Below, in pieces: positions 4,891 through 5,916 of a stretch of 5,916 nucleotides of DNA (position 1 is its first letter; every line of letters begins with the position of its first letter). Both the position numbers and the translations under genes were made by a program. Location: NCBI GenBank assembly GCA_040403495.1, contig JBBAKM010000055.1:1-5916 (forward strand), given 5' to 3'. Origin of the DNA: JABMMZ01 sp040403495 (GTDB taxonomy: Bacteria; Bacteroidota; Bacteroidia; NS11-12g; UBA955). The notes below the pieces were generated by a model, which was given only the letters and a program-made list of their open reading frames with translations, was not told the origin of the DNA and did not search any database.

Positions 4891-5802
4891 CTACAATCCT
4901 TCGCCCCAATTTTTTAGTTCATCTTCGCTCCACAATCCTGGAAAGAAAATTCTGCGTTGGTATTTGGGGTGCATGTATTTGCGCCAATCGCTACCTCCCG
5001 TGGCTTCTGCATTGCCTAAGTATTTACCTGCTGCATTGTAATGTGCCATGACCCAACTAACATTCACCGTGTAGTCGTAATGACGCATGGCTTTTACCAA
5101 GGCTTCGTCTTTTTGAACATCGGCTGGCAATTGTTGAAATTTAGTCCACAAATTAGTGGTGTTATAATCTTCCATTTTCAACAAGAACTCATGTTTGTAT
5201 TTTTTCTCAAAATTAACAAGCAGTGTATTTTTCTGACCAGTTGAATGGTCTTTTCCGGCAGCTTGCCAATAAAGGTGTTCAAAAGCGTGTTCTATAGGTG
5301 TATTTCGGTCGATAGTGGCTCTAAAGCGGTTGTCTATTAAGTTGATAATTTCTGTTGATGCAAATTCTATCAAGCGGTATTGCGCACTTTGAAACCCACT
5401 TGCAGGCGTCAATGTGTTTCTAAACTTCATGTATTGTTCTTTTTCCATGCCATCGCCCATAATATCGAAAGAAGAGGAAAGCATATCAAAATAACGACTT
5501 ACACGACGGAGTTTTTCGGTAAAAAAAGCGGCCTCAATAGTTTGTGCTCGACTAACTTGATCAATTTCCCAAAGAATCATTTTAAACAACAATTCATTGA
5601 TTTGGTGATACATAATAAACACCATTTCATCGGGCAAAGTAGTGCGTTGTATTTGCAAACCCAAAAGCGCTTCAGGCAAAATATAATCCCAATAAGTGAT
5701 AGGATTGGCGTGAACTAAGCCCTCAAGGTGTACATTGGAATTCTGATTGATGGCGGCATATTTTTCGTCAATTCTCTTTAAAATATCTTCTCTTACTGTC
5801 AT
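4891..5802 (-). CDS. kynA: Tryptophan 2,3-dioxygenase (kynurenine pathway)
   Basis: This cytoplasmic haem enzyme opens the indole ring of L-tryptophan with O2 to give N-formylkynurenine, the first step of the kynurenine route. The 303-residue product is full length for a bacterial enzyme. Aligned by eye with the Xanthomonas campestris enzyme (whose ligands are F51, H55, R117, H240, T254), DEMVFIMYHQINELLFKM gives F62 and H66 of the substrate pocket. FRNTLTPASGFQSAQYRLIE gives R128, which binds the substrate carboxylate. HYNAAGKYLGNAEATGGS gives H254 as the haem-iron ligand and T268 in the A-T-G-G-S loop. All key residues are present, so it should be active. It starts at the ATG at 5800-5802 with a good -7 box 25 bases upstream and no Shine-Dalgarno. 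No kynurenine formamidase, kynureninase or kynurenine monooxygenase gene is beside it in this window. The gene stands alone between its own promoter and terminator. Confidence 0.95.
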   Translation of the reverse strand: MTVREDILKRIDEKYAAINQNSNVHLEGLVHANPITYWDYILPEALLGLQIQRTTLPDEMVFIMYHQINELLFKMILWEIDQVSRAQTIEAAFFTEKLRRVSRYFDMLSSSFDIMGDGMEKEQYMKFRNTLTPASGFQSAQYRLIEFASTEIINLIDNRFRATIDRNTPIEHAFEHLYWQAAGKDHSTGQKNTLLVNFEKKYKHEFLLKMEDYNTTNLWTKFQQLPADVQKDEALVKAMRHYDYTVNVSWVMAHYNAAGKYLGNAEATGGSDWRKYMHPKYQRRIFFPGLWSEDELKNWGEGL

Positions 5803-5827
5803 TTTGTTTGATTATATAAATTGTCTG

Positions 5828-5835
5828 CAAACTTA
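5828..5835 (-). promoter_or_regulatory. -7 promoter box of the tryptophan 2,3-dioxygenase gene
   Basis: TAAGTTTG on the minus strand matches the Bacteroidota -7 consensus TAnnTTTG exactly and ends 25 bases before the start codon. No TTG is found 17-23 bases further upstream; that position falls at the edge of the TTAATAGTTAATGG repeats, so the -33 element is missing or atypical. Confidence 0.5.
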
Positions 5836-5844
5836 TGGATTTTT

Positions 5845-5916
5845 GGTTAATAGTTAATGGCGTAATGGTTAATAGTTAATGGTTAAGGGTTAATAGTTAA
5901 TGGTTAAGGGTTATTT
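5845..5916. repeat. TTAATAGTTAATGG-type tandem repeat, about three copies
   Basis: GGTTAATAGTTAAT is exact at 5845-5858, 5867-5880 and 5888-5901. The first copy is followed by GGCGTAAT and the other two by GGTTAAG, giving periods of 22 and 21 bases, and a partial copy (GGTTATTT) ends the window. The array probably continues to the right. On the minus strand it reads as TAACCATTAACTATTAACC, a kind of simple repeat common between genes in Bacteroidota. It lies directly upstream of the dioxygenase -7 box. Confidence 0.9.

Noticed and set aside
4859..5244. Two short plus-strand open frames
   Set aside because: Both overlap the dioxygenase gene on the opposite strand almost entirely and show no family features.
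5380..5718. Plus-strand open frame of 112 codons
   Set aside because: It lies wholly opposite the well-supported tryptophan dioxygenase gene, and its product resembles nothing I know.
5845..5916. CRISPR array
   Set aside because: Repeats are directly tandem, with 7-8-base gaps of related sequence, not unique spacers of about 30 bases.

Overview
The window looks like chromosomal DNA of a Bacteroidota bacterium (Flavobacteriia/Sphingobacteriia-like). It is AT-rich. Signal peptides end in the phylum-typical S-A-Q or K-S-Q, one protein carries a C-terminal type IX secretion (T9SS) sorting domain, and the starts lack Shine-Dalgarno sequences. Bacteroidota -7 boxes (TAnnTTTG) lie about 25 bases before two of the starts. 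All four genes I can support are on the minus strand, so transcription runs from right to left.

Right part (4891-5916): a complete tryptophan 2,3-dioxygenase gene (kynA-type), with its promoter and, at the window edge, a tandem array of a TTAATAGTTAATGG-type repeat. A hairpin followed by a short T run (4799-4831) probably ends its transcript. No other kynurenine-pathway gene is visible.

Middle (4489-4890): a 402-base gap without a gene. It holds that terminator, the promoter of the next gene and several unexplained inverted repeats. The most striking is a 14/15-base inverted repeat whose loop is a 13-base G-rich tandem duplication.

Left-centre (599-4488): three consecutive genes for exported proteins, probably one transcription unit. 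In order of transcription they are a T9SS sorting-domain protein with a large uncharacterised ectodomain, a small protein that looks like an outer-membrane beta-barrel, and, 3 bases later, a protein with two tandem FGE-sulfatase/SUMF1-type domains related in sequence style to GldJ/GldK. Both copies lack the cysteine pair that formylglycine-generating enzymes need, so a structural or binding role is likelier than catalysis. My inference is a cell-surface module: a T9SS-exported protein with an outer-membrane and a periplasmic or surface partner. Nothing in the sequence proves that they interact.

Left end (1-598): no gene. It is packed with degenerate short repeats of kinds often seen between genes in this phylum: a 14-base AT-rich tandem array, CTGAGCTTGTCGAA-like elements, a 22-base hairpin-forming repeat in two copies, and a CTCTGTG/CTCTGCG-type repeat directly after the last stop codon. 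I saw no CRISPR array, rRNA, tRNA or transposase.
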